A stretch of DNA of 64,000 nucleotides from Kingella denitrificans ATCC 33394 (GTDB lineage Bacteria; Pseudomonadota; Gammaproteobacteria; Burkholderiales; Neisseriaceae). Of this stretch, positions 7,329 through 14,962 are shown one piece after another. Location: positions 771,976-835,975 of the forward strand of contig NZ_GL870929.1 of NCBI RefSeq assembly GCF_000190695.1, given 5' to 3'. A program made the position numbers and the translations under genes. The notes beneath the pieces were generated by a model, which was not told where the DNA came from, made no database searches, and saw only the letters and a list, made by a program, of their open reading frames with translations. Positions within the stretch are counted from its first letter, which is position 1. Each line of letters starts with the position of its first letter.

Positions 7329-7973
7329 TTATGCCACGCCGTAACGTGCGCGATAAGCGTTCATCGGCTCGACAAACCGCGCCAGTTCTGCCGATTGGTT
7401 TTCTGCCAACAAAGTAAACAAATCCAGCAAATTGGCAATCGCCACCACCGGCAAGCCGTATTGATGTTCCACTTCCTGCACCGCCGAGAGTTCGCCCGTG
7501 CCTTTTTCCATGCGGTCCAGCGCAATGGCGACGGCGGCGGGTGTTGCGCCTTCGTTTTGAATCAGCCGCACCGATTCGCGCACCGAAGTACCGGCGGAAA
7601 TCACATCGTCGATAATTAGCACGCGCCCTTTGAGCGGCGCACCCACCAACACACCGCCTTCGCCGTGGTCTTTGGCTTCTTTGCGGTTATAGGCAAACGG
7701 CACGTTAATGCCTTTTTCCGCCAGCATCATGGCCGTTGCCGCTGCCAGGATAATGCCTTTATAGGCCGGGCCGAACAGCATGTCGAATTCGACTTTGCTG
7801 TCGATGATGGCTTGTGCGTAAAAACGTGCCAGTTTGAGCGTGGACAAGCCGTCGTTGAACAGGCCGGCATTGAAGAAATAAGGCGACTGCCGCCCTGCTT
7901 TGGTGGTGAATTCTCCGAATTTCAATACGTTTTGCTGCAAGGCGAATTGCAGAAATTCTTGGCGAAACGACAT
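7329..7973 (-). CDS. pyrE: Orotate phosphoribosyltransferase
   Basis: This enzyme joins orotate to PRPP to give OMP in pyrimidine synthesis. The PRPP-binding motif VLIIDDVISAGTS is at residues 118-130, and KEAKDHGEGG is the flexible catalytic loop. The start at 7973 (MSFRQEF) has an AAAGGG site; an upstream in-frame ATG at 8003 would add ten unlikely residues. At 214 aa the length is normal. tRNA-Asn lies downstream on the same strand. Confidence 0.95.
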   Translation of the reverse strand: MSFRQEFLQFALQQNVLKFGEFTTKAGRQSPYFFNAGLFNDGLSTLKLARFYAQAIIDSKVEFDMLFGPAYKGIILAAATAMMLAEKGINVPFAYNRKEAKDHGEGGVLVGAPLKGRVLIIDDVISAGTSVRESVRLIQNEGATPAAVAIALDRMEKGTGELSAVQEVEHQYGLPVVAIANLLDLFTLLAENQSAELARFVEPMNAYRARYGVA

Positions 7974-8007
7974 GGGTTTCCCTTTCTGGATAAGGTGGCA
8001 CAATAAA

Positions 8008-8054
8008 AAGCAGCCTGCACTTTTGTGCCGTCGGAAACAAAGTGCAGGCTGCTT
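8008..8054. terminator. DUS inverted pair after pnp
   Basis: AAGCAGCCTGCA (8008-8019) and TGCAGGCTGCTT (8043-8054) form a long hairpin just past the pnp stop codon (minus strand), with T-rich flanks. It is likely both a DUS and a terminator. Confidence 0.75.
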
Positions 8055-8065
8055 TCGGGTTGGGA

Positions 8066-10183
8066 TTATTCGGCAGCAGGTGCGGCCGCAGGTGCTTCTG
8101 TCAATGCCTTCATCGACAGGCGGACACGGCCGCGTTCATCCACTTCCAAGGCTTTCACCTGAACGGTTTGGCCCACTTGCAGATAATCGCTCACGTTTTT
8201 CACGCGCTCGTGCGTAATTTGGCTGATGTGCACCAAGCCGTCTTTGCCCGGCATGATGGTCACGATGGCGCCGACGTTGTTGTCCAGCAGTTTCACCACT
8301 GTACCTTCATACACCTTGCCCACTTCCACTTCCGCCGTAATCGTTTCGATACGCGCTTTGGCCGCTTCGCCCGCTTCGGCGGTGGTGGCCGCAATCGTAA
8401 TCGTGCCGTCTTCGGCAATATTGATTTCGGTGTTGGTTTCGGCGGTAATCGAACGGATGGTTTCGCCGCCTTTGCCAATCACTTCGCGGATTTTGTCCGG
8501 ATTGATTTTCATGGTGTACAGACGCGGCGCGTGTTGCGACAATTCCTGCGGACCGGACACGGCAGCCTGCATCTGACCCAGGATGTGCAGGCGCGCTTCT
8601 TTGGCCTGCGCCAGCGCAATCTGCATGATTTCTTTGGTGATGCCTTGGATTTTGATGTCCATTTGCAGCGCGGTAACGCCGTCGGTCGTGCCCGCCACTT
8701 TAAAGTCCATATCGCCCAAGTGGTCTTCGTCGCCCAAGATGTCGGTCAATACGGCAAATTTGTTGTCTTCCAAAATCAAGCCCATGGCGATACCGGCAAC
8801 GTGCGCCTTCAAAGGCACGCCGGCAGACAGCAGGCTCAAGCAGCCGCCGCACACGCTCGCCATGGAAGACGAACCGTTGGATTCGGTGATTTCGGACACC
8901 ACGCGCATGGTGTAGTTGAAATCTTCGGGTTTGGGCAGCACGGCAACCAGCGCGCGTTTTGCCAAACGTCCGTGGCCGATTTCACGGCGTTTCGGTGCGC
9001 CGACACGGCCCACTTCGCCGGTGGAATACGGTGGGAAGTTGTAGTGCAGCATGAAGCGGTCGGTGTATTCGCCGCTCAACGCATCGATGATTTGCTCGTC
9101 GCGCGATGTGCCGAGCGTGGCCACGGCCAAGGCTTGCGTTTCACCGCGTGTGAACAGCGCAGAACCGTGTGTGCGCGGCAATACGTTGGTTTGGATATTG
9201 ATGGGGCGCACGGTGCGCGTGTCGCGGCCGTCAATGCGCGGCTGGCCGGCCAAAATCTGACTGCGGACCACATCGGCTTCCAACTGTTTGAAGATGCCTT
9301 TGATTTCGTTTTTCGCCAGCGTGTCGGTTTCTTCGTTAATCAACGCGGCTTCCACAGCAGCCCATGCTTCGTCTAATTTGGCGGTACGCGCTTGTTTTTG
9401 GCGGATTTTGAAGGCTTCGGCAATCAGGCTGCCTGAAATGTCTTTCACTTTCGCCACCAGTTCGGCGTTGGTTTCAGGCGCTTTCCAGTCCCACACTTCG
9501 GGATTGACTTCATCGGCCAATTCGTTGATGGCTTGAATCACTGCCTGCATTTGCTCGTGGCCGTACACCACCGCGCCCAGCATCACGTCTTCGGGCAGGA
9601 TGTCGGCTTCGGATTCCACCATCAGCACGGCCTGTGCCGTACCGGCCACTACCAAATCCAGTTTGGAGCGGTGCAGTTGCTGCTTGGTCGGATTCAATAC
9701 ATAGGTATCGTTCACATAACCCACGCGTGCCGCGCCGATGGGGCCGGCAAAAGGTACGCCGCTCAACACCAGTGCGGCGGACGCGCCAATCATGGCGGGA
9801 ATATCGCTGTCGATTTCAGGGTCGCAAGACACCACCATCGCCACGATTTGGATGTCGTGATAGAAGCCTTCGGGGAACAGGGGGCGGATGGGGCGGTCAA
9901 TCAGGCGGCTGGTCAGGATTTCTTTTTCGCTTTGTTTGCCTTCGCGTTTGAAGAAGCCGCCGGGGATTTTGCCCGCTGCGTAAGTGCGTTCGAGATAATC
10001 CACGGTGAGCGGGAAGAAGTCTTGGCCTTCTTTCACGTCTTTATTGGCGGTAACGGCCACCAGCACCACGGTATCGCCCATCGATACTTTCACCGCGGCA
10101 GCGGCTTGGCGTGCGATTTCGCCGGTTTCCAGCGTAACCGTCTGGTCGCCGTATTGGAATGTTTTAATGTGTTTGTTGAACAT
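8066..10183 (-). CDS. pnp: Polyribonucleotide nucleotidyltransferase (PNPase)
   Basis: The 705-aa protein has the full PNPase layout: two RNase PH-like domains (about 1-230 and 300-550) with a helical linker, a KH domain (IREVIGKGGETIRSI, about 555-615) and a C-terminal S1 domain (GKVYEGTVVKLLDNNVGAIV, about 620-690). It is a 3'-5' phosphorolytic exoribonuclease of the RNA degradosome. The tail is Ala/Pro-rich. Unlike in many bacteria, no rpsO lies directly upstream; rppH precedes it, separated by two DUS hairpins. Confidence 0.97.
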   Translation of the reverse strand: MFNKHIKTFQYGDQTVTLETGEIARQAAAAVKVSMGDTVVLVAVTANKDVKEGQDFFPLTVDYLERTYAAGKIPGGFFKREGKQSEKEILTSRLIDRPIRPLFPEGFYHDIQIVAMVVSCDPEIDSDIPAMIGASAALVLSGVPFAGPIGAARVGYVNDTYVLNPTKQQLHRSKLDLVVAGTAQAVLMVESEADILPEDVMLGAVVYGHEQMQAVIQAINELADEVNPEVWDWKAPETNAELVAKVKDISGSLIAEAFKIRQKQARTAKLDEAWAAVEAALINEETDTLAKNEIKGIFKQLEADVVRSQILAGQPRIDGRDTRTVRPINIQTNVLPRTHGSALFTRGETQALAVATLGTSRDEQIIDALSGEYTDRFMLHYNFPPYSTGEVGRVGAPKRREIGHGRLAKRALVAVLPKPEDFNYTMRVVSEITESNGSSSMASVCGGCLSLLSAGVPLKAHVAGIAMGLILEDNKFAVLTDILGDEDHLGDMDFKVAGTTDGVTALQMDIKIQGITKEIMQIALAQAKEARLHILGQMQAAVSGPQELSQHAPRLYTMKINPDKIREVIGKGGETIRSITAETNTEINIAEDGTITIAATTAEAGEAAKARIETITAEVEVGKVYEGTVVKLLDNNVGAIVTIMPGKDGLVHISQITHERVKNVSDYLQVGQTVQVKALEVDERGRVRLSMKALTEAPAAAPAAE

Positions 10184-10231
10184 ATCGTCAGTCCTTATTG
10201 AAAAGATACGCCCTGCCCTAAAACACTATTG

Positions 10232-10255
10232 ATGCACACTAAGCCCAATGTGCAT
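10232..10255 (-). promoter_or_regulatory. Stem-loop in the pnp 5' leader
   Basis: ATGCACA (10232-10238) pairs perfectly with TGTGCAT (10249-10255). It lies in the untranslated leader between the likely promoter near 10300 and the pnp start at 10183. In E. coli the pnp leader hairpin is cut by RNase III in PNPase autoregulation. A similar role here is inference. Confidence 0.4.
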
Positions 10256-10297
10256 GGGTAGTATTCCAGAGCGGCGGACGTGTTGGAAAATCGGGTT

Positions 10298-10306
10298 ATT
10301 TTAGCA
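10298..10306 (-). promoter_or_regulatory. Candidate extended -10 promoter of pnp
   Basis: On the minus strand the bases read TGCTAAAAT, an extended -10 box about 115 bases before the pnp start. No good -35 is seen, as is common for extended -10 promoters. Confidence 0.4.
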
Positions 10307-10321
10307 CAATTCGGCAAATAA

Positions 10322-10362
10322 AAGCAGCCTGCACCATGCAAATTTGGCGGTGCAGGCTGCTT
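10322..10362. repeat. DUS inverted pair between rppH and pnp
   Basis: AAGCAGCCTGCA (10322-10333) and TGCAGGCTGCTT (10351-10362) lie just upstream of the likely pnp promoter. Together with the next pair this accounts for most of the 336-base gap 10184-10519. Confidence 0.85.
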
Positions 10363-10468
10363 TTGGGTATGTGCCGCATTCTTAATAACGTGTCAGCAGC
10401 GTATGGTTTGCATGCCGCTCTTTCAATCCGGCGGCGTATCGGCAAGCGTTTTGTTTTGCCCATTCAAA

Positions 10469-10505
10469 AAGCAGCCTGCACCCTCTTTCAAAGTGCAGGC
10501 TGCTT
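10469..10505 (-). terminator. DUS inverted pair after rppH
   Basis: AAGCAGCCTGCA (10469-10480) and TGCAGGCTGCTT (10494-10505) directly follow the rppH stop on the minus strand. The hairpin with its run of T residues would end the rppH transcript. Confidence 0.75.
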
Positions 10506-10519
10506 TTGACACGCCGTGT

Positions 10520-11065
10520 TCACGCCGCAGAATCACGCCGCTGCCGCAACCGCTCTTCCAGCGACCGCGCGTGGTATTCGCCCAAGCTCTCCAAGCCGCG
10601 CAGAAACCGCGACAATTCCGTCAACGCGCCTTCGTACACATGCCGCTTGAACGCAATCACTTCGTCAATCGGCGCCCAGTATTCGTGCCAACGCCAGCCG
10701 TCAAATTCCGGCTGGCTGCTGGCGTTCAGATACACGTCGCTGTCCTGCCCCACCAGCCGCAGCAGAAACCAAATCTGTTTTTGCCCGCGGTAAGAGCCGC
10801 GCCATTCGCGGCGCACCCAGTTGTTCGGCACGTCATAGCGCAGCCAGTCGCGTGTCCTGCCCAGAATTTTCACATGCTGCGGCAGCAACCCCACCTCTTC
10901 CATCAACTCGCGGTACATCGCCGTTTCGGGGCTTTCCCCCGGCTTGATGCCACCCTGCGGAAACTGCCAAGAGTCCTCGCGCACCCGCTTGCCCCAAAAC
11001 ACGCGGTTATCCTGATTGGTCAGGATAATACCGACATTGGGGCGATACCCTTCCCTATCGAGCAT
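10520..11065 (-). CDS. rppH: RNA pyrophosphohydrolase (Nudix)
   Basis: It removes pyrophosphate from the 5' end of mRNA and so starts decay. The Nudix box G-x5-E-x7-RE-x2-EE-x-G is at residues 38-60 (GGIKPGESPETAMYRELMEE). The start MLDREGYRPNVG at 11065 matches the conserved RppH N-terminus; the frame upstream is a chance extension. At 181 aa the length is typical. It lies next to pnp, another RNA-decay gene. Confidence 0.95.
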   Translation of the reverse strand: MLDREGYRPNVGIILTNQDNRVFWGKRVREDSWQFPQGGIKPGESPETAMYRELMEEVGLLPQHVKILGRTRDWLRYDVPNNWVRREWRGSYRGQKQIWFLLRLVGQDSDVYLNASSQPEFDGWRWHEYWAPIDEVIAFKRHVYEGALTELSRFLRGLESLGEYHARSLEERLRQRRDSAA

Positions 11066-11164
11066 TGCCGACTCCCAAAAAACAAAACGCGCAATTTTCC
11101 CACAAAACCCCCTAACCTGCCAAATGTAGGCTACAATACGCGCTTTTGTCCGGACGGTGCATTG

Positions 11165-11383
11165 ATGAACTCCGAACTGACCCAGTCCATGCAGACCGAA
11201 TCCTTCGGCGACATTCAGGAAACACTGCATTTCCTGCTGGAAGAATGCAGCATAGACGAAGCCCCGAGCATTGACGAAATACAGCAGTGGCAGCAAATTT
11301 TACAACAGCGCGGCGGCAAATTCGTCCGATTGGCGGAACAATGCCGCCGGTTTGCCGAAGAATATTTTCCGGACTCGCCATAA
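11165..11383 (+). CDS. Small acidic conserved-looking protein (72 aa)
   Basis: The ATG at 11165 begins an acidic, helical protein (MNSELTQSMQTESFGDIQET onward) ending in FAEEYFPDSP. A TACAAT -10-like box lies at 11132-11137 in the gap to divergent rppH. I do not know its function. It has no signal or membrane segment. It is followed by lepB after 87 bases that contain one DUS. Confidence 0.6.
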   Translation: MNSELTQSMQTESFGDIQETLHFLLEECSIDEAPSIDEIQQWQQILQQRGGKFVRLAEQCRRFAEEYFPDSP

Positions 11384-11470
11384 CCCCGTTTTTCAACCCC
11401 AAAAGCAGCCTGCACCCTGCCGCGCTGCGCTTAATTTCGGTTTTGCCATTATTCAATTTAGGAAAACAAC

Positions 11471-12472
11471 GTGGAATTGAACATTTTTTCATACGCCGCC
11501 ATCGGCGTACTTATCGCAGGTATCGCCCTGCTCGTTTTCAGCAGCAAAAAACGCGGCAACAACGGCGAATGGAGCAACGCGCTGCAATGGGGCTACCTGC
11601 TGCTGATGATTGGCGTGTTCGGCATTTTGGCGGCCGGCCTGTCGTGGAGCTTCACCGCCGTCCTGCTGCTGTTCACCGTCGTTTCTGGCGCGATTTGGAT
11701 TTGGCGCAAGGCCACCGTGAAAAAAGACCAAACCGACCACAATCATTTCCGCGACTATATGGCGGGCTTTTTCCCCGTCATCGGCATTGTGTTCGTGCTG
11801 CGCACCTTCATTGCCGAGCCGTTCCAGATTCCGTCCAGCTCCATGCGCCCCGGCCTGATTAAGGGCGACTTTATCCTGGTGAACAAATTTTCCTACGGCA
11901 TCCGCGTACCCGTGCTGAACAACGTGCTGATTGACACCGGCAAAGTGGAACGCGGCGACGTGGTGGTGTTCAACTACCCCGTGCAGCCTGCCACCAACTA
12001 CATCAAACGCATTGTGGCCGTGGGCGGCGACACCGTTGAATACAAAGACAAAGTCTTGACCGTGAACGGCAATATCGTGGAGCAGGACACCCCCGACGGC
12101 TCATATACTTACAACGACGACAATATTCCCGACAAAGTGCTGGAAGCACAACGTTTCCACGCCCAATTCAACGGCCGCCAATTCGACATCCTGCAAAACA
12201 GCATGGCACCTTCATTGAGCGCAAACGCACACATTCCCTACCTGACCGCGGAGCGCCATGCCGACTTCCTGACCCATTGCAGCGAATACAGCGAATCCGG
12301 CTTCAAATGCACCGTGCCGCAAGGCCAGTATTTCGCCATGGGCGACAACCGCGACAACAGCGCGGACAGCCGCTACTGGGGCTTTGTGGACGATAAATAC
12401 ATGGTCGGCAAAGCATTTATCGTGTGGCTGAACCTGCAAAGCTTCGGCCGCATCGGCACCGTTATCCGTTAA
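11471..12472 (+). CDS. lepB: Signal peptidase I
   Basis: It cleaves signal peptides of exported proteins at the outer face of the inner membrane. Two N-terminal membrane segments (about 8-25 and 40-77) and a third stretch near 99-112 precede the catalytic domain. The Ser/Lys dyad is Ser124 in IPSSSMRPG and Lys179 in YIKRIVAVGGD, and the MGDNRDNSADSRYWGFV box is near the end. The start codon is GTG (11471) after TAGGAAAA. At 333 aa it is of normal neisserial size. Confidence 0.95.
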   Translation: MELNIFSYAAIGVLIAGIALLVFSSKKRGNNGEWSNALQWGYLLLMIGVFGILAAGLSWSFTAVLLLFTVVSGAIWIWRKATVKKDQTDHNHFRDYMAGFFPVIGIVFVLRTFIAEPFQIPSSSMRPGLIKGDFILVNKFSYGIRVPVLNNVLIDTGKVERGDVVVFNYPVQPATNYIKRIVAVGGDTVEYKDKVLTVNGNIVEQDTPDGSYTYNDDNIPDKVLEAQRFHAQFNGRQFDILQNSMAPSLSANAHIPYLTAERHADFLTHCSEYSESGFKCTVPQGQYFAMGDNRDNSADSRYWGFVDDKYMVGKAFIVWLNLQSFGRIGTVIR

Positions 12473-12481
12473 ACCACCCGA

Positions 12482-12523
12482 AAGCAGCCTGCACGCTTCA
12501 TGAAAACATTGTGCAGGCTGCTT
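12482..12523 (+). terminator. DUS inverted pair after lepB
   Basis: AAGCAGCCTGCA (12482-12493) and TGCAGGCTGCTT (12512-12523) are followed by T residues, nine bases after the lepB stop. Confidence 0.75.
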
Positions 12524-12527
12524 TTTC

Positions 12528-12536
12528 TGCTAGAAT
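12528..12536 (+). promoter_or_regulatory. Candidate extended -10 promoter
   Basis: TGCTAGAAT lies 46 bases before the reductase gene and directly after the lepB terminator. It has the form of an extended -10 box. Confidence 0.4.
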
Positions 12537-12581
12537 AACATTATTTTACTTAAATTATTTTATTTTAAACCTACGCAAACC

Positions 12582-13589
12582 ATGTCGCAGATTACCGTAT
12601 CCCCCAGCCAAACCCAATTCGCCGCCGAAGACAGCGAAACCATTTTGTCCGCCGCCATCCGCCAAGGCATCAACCTGCCGCATTCCTGCCAAAGCGGCGT
12701 GTGCGGCAGCTGTGCGGCCACCGTGGTATCGGGCGACGTGGTGCAGAGCGCGGAATACGACGATTATGTTTTGACCGAAGAAGAAATCGCGGCCGGCACC
12801 GTGTTGTTGTGCTGCACGCAGGCGCGCGGCGACGTGGTTATCGAAATGCCGTCCTATGCAGGCCATAAAGCCTTAACCGTACGCACCCTGCCCGCACGCA
12901 TTGCCGACATCGAAACCCGCGGCGACATGGCCGTGCTGACCATCGCGCTGCCCAAAGCGCCGCCTTTCGTGTTCCATTCCGGCCAATATATGGAAATCCT
13001 GCTCAAAGACGGCAGCCGCAGCTACTCCATCGCCAATGCGCCGCACGAATCGGGCACGCTGGAATTTCACGTCCGCCTGCGCGAAGGCGGCCTGTTTTCG
13101 CCGCAGCTGTTTGACGGCCGCCTGAAAAAAGGCAGCATTATCCGCGTGCGCGGCCCGCTCGGCTCGTTCTACCTGAACGAAGACGGCGCGCACAAACCAT
13201 TGCTGTTATTGGCCACCGGCACGGGATTCGCCCCCATCAAATCCATTTTGCAGCATTTGGCGCACACCCAGCCCAACCGCCGCGTCCATATTTACCACGG
13301 CGCGCGCACCGCAGCGGGGCTGTATGACGAAGCCGCCCTGCAACAACTGCTGGCACAACTGCCCAACGCGCGCTACACGCCCGTCCTGTCCAACCCGGAC
13401 GAAGGCTGGACAGGTGCCACCGGTCGCATTACCGAACATATTTTAAACGATTACAAAGATTTATCTGATTACGAAGTCTATGCTTGCGGCTCGACCGGCA
13501 TGGTTTTGGATTGCAAAACCGCGCTGACCACCCAAGCCAAACTGCCGACCAACGCCTATTTCAGCGATGCCTTCACCGCACACGTTTAA
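12582..13589 (+). CDS. 2Fe-2S ferredoxin/flavin reductase (CDP-6-deoxy-delta-3,4-glucoseen reductase family)
   Basis: A plant-type ferredoxin domain (residues 1-90; cysteines 36, 41, 44 and 77/78) is fused to an FAD domain (RSYSIANAP) and an NAD domain (LLATGTGFAPIKSIL). The neisserial homologue is usually named after the AscD/E3 sugar reductase, but no dideoxysugar genes lie here. It is more safely called an NAD(P)H-dependent electron-transfer oxidoreductase whose acceptor is unknown. At 335 aa it is full length. Confidence 0.85.
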   Translation: MSQITVSPSQTQFAAEDSETILSAAIRQGINLPHSCQSGVCGSCAATVVSGDVVQSAEYDDYVLTEEEIAAGTVLLCCTQARGDVVIEMPSYAGHKALTVRTLPARIADIETRGDMAVLTIALPKAPPFVFHSGQYMEILLKDGSRSYSIANAPHESGTLEFHVRLREGGLFSPQLFDGRLKKGSIIRVRGPLGSFYLNEDGAHKPLLLLATGTGFAPIKSILQHLAHTQPNRRVHIYHGARTAAGLYDEAALQQLLAQLPNARYTPVLSNPDEGWTGATGRITEHILNDYKDLSDYEVYACGSTGMVLDCKTALTTQAKLPTNAYFSDAFTAHV

Positions 13590-13593
13590 GCCT

Positions 13594-14850
13594 ATGTCCA
13601 AACACATCTTACTTGCCGTTACCGGCGGAATTGCCGCCTATAAAGCCTGTGAAATCGTGCGACTGCTCAAAAAACAAGGGCACACCGTTACCGTTGCCAT
13701 GTCGGAAGCAGCCTGCAACTTCATTACGCCGCAAACCATGCAGGCATTGAGCGGCAACCCCGTGCTCACGCAAAACGGCGGCGCGGGTAACGGCATGACC
13801 CACATTCAGGCCACGCGCGCGGCCGATATCATGTTGATTGCCCCCGCCTCCGCCAACACCATTGCCAAAATCGCGCACGGCTTTGCCGACAACCTGATTA
13901 CCGAAATGGCGGCGGCACGCAAATGCCCGTTGGCCATTGCCCCCGCCATGAATGTCGAAATGTGGAACAATCCGGCCAATTTGCGCAACATCCAGCAGTT
14001 GCAGCGCGACGGCATCCACATCCTCTTCCCTGCCGTCGGCGAACAGGCGTGCGGCGAAACCGGCATCGGCAGAATGCGCGAAGCGGAAGAAATTGCCGAA
14101 CTCTTGCCGGATTTCTGGTCGCCCAAGCCACTGTACGGCAAAAAAGTGCTGCTCACCATGGGCGCGTGCTACGAAGCCATCGACCCCGTGCGCGGCATCA
14201 CCAACCGTTCCAGCGGGCAAATGGGTGCGGCTTTGGCGCGTGCCTGCCGCATGGCCGGGGCGGAAGTGTATATCGTCCATGCCCACATGCAGGCTGCTTT
14301 GCCGGTGGGCATCCGCCATATCCACGCGGTCGAAAGCGCAAAGGAAATGTACGATGCCGTGATGCAGCACGTTGAAACCGGCATGGATGCGTTCATCAGC
14401 GTGGCCGCCGTGGCCGATTACCGCGCCGCCCAAGTTTCGCGGCAAAAGCTGAAAAAAGGCCAATGCAGCGCCGCGCCCGTCATCAAACTAACCGAAAATC
14501 CCGACATCCTGCGCAGCGTCGCCATGTTGCCCAATGCGCCGTTCTGTGTCGGCTTTGCGGCCGAAAGCGAAAATGTTTTGGCTAACGCGCGCACCAAACG
14601 CCAGAAAAAACACGTTCCGCTTATGGTGGCAAACGACGTTGCCGTGGCGATGGGGCAAAGCAGCAACCAAATCATCCTGCTGGACGACGAGCAAGAACGC
14701 GCCCTGCCGCAAATGAGCAAAGAGCAGGCGGCAAAATACATCGTGGTGCGCATGATTACGCTGATGCGCGCGCGTGCCGCCAAAGCCGCTGCCGCCAAGC
14801 CCAAAGCGCCTAACGAAACCGTCAAGCCCGTCGAGAAAAAACAACCTTGA
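13594..14850 (+). CDS. coaBC: Bifunctional phosphopantothenoylcysteine decarboxylase / phosphopantothenate-cysteine ligase
   Basis: It makes 4'-phosphopantetheine for coenzyme A. The CoaC half (1-190) shows the flavoprotein motifs LAVTGGIAAYKA, LIAPASANT and APAMNVEMW. The CoaB half (190-400) has NRSSGQMGAALA and VAAVADYR. The ATG at 13594, four bases after the preceding stop, gives the canonical MSKHILL start. The 418-residue chain ends in a Lys/Ala/Pro-rich tail. Confidence 0.95.
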   Translation: MSKHILLAVTGGIAAYKACEIVRLLKKQGHTVTVAMSEAACNFITPQTMQALSGNPVLTQNGGAGNGMTHIQATRAADIMLIAPASANTIAKIAHGFADNLITEMAAARKCPLAIAPAMNVEMWNNPANLRNIQQLQRDGIHILFPAVGEQACGETGIGRMREAEEIAELLPDFWSPKPLYGKKVLLTMGACYEAIDPVRGITNRSSGQMGAALARACRMAGAEVYIVHAHMQAALPVGIRHIHAVESAKEMYDAVMQHVETGMDAFISVAAVADYRAAQVSRQKLKKGQCSAAPVIKLTENPDILRSVAMLPNAPFCVGFAAESENVLANARTKRQKKHVPLMVANDVAVAMGQSSNQIILLDDEQERALPQMSKEQAAKYIVVRMITLMRARAAKAAAAKPKAPNETVKPVEKKQP

Positions 14851-14864
14851 TTTTGCACCGCCAA

Positions 14865-14906
14865 AAGCAGCCTGCACTTTGAATAGGGAACAAGTGCAGG
14901 CTGCTT
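14865..14906 (+). terminator. DUS inverted pair after coaBC
   Basis: AAGCAGCCTGCA (14865-14876) and TGCAGGCTGCTT (14895-14906) are followed by TTCG, 14 bases past the stop. Confidence 0.7.
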
Positions 14907-14926
14907 TTCGTAGTTGGCACTTTTTT

Positions 14927-14935
14927 TGCTATAAT
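14927..14935 (+). promoter_or_regulatory. Candidate extended -10 promoter of the asmA-like gene
   Basis: TGCTATAAT sits 27 bases before the start codon and after the coaBC terminator. It is a consensus -10 with the TG extension. Confidence 0.5.
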
Positions 14936-14962
14936 CATTATTTCCATTCTCAATGACACATT

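Noticed and set aside
8042..9376. Long plus-strand open frame (444 codons) rich in His and Phe
   Set aside because: It is the antisense shadow of pnp; the minus-strand frame has all PNPase domains. Similar shadows over putA, sucA and sucB were also dropped.
10322..10362. DUS inverted pairs as transposon ends or CRISPR repeats
   Set aside because: The arms are short, fixed 12-base words with variable short loops, found singly as well as in pairs and inside genes. That is the behaviour of DNA uptake sequences.
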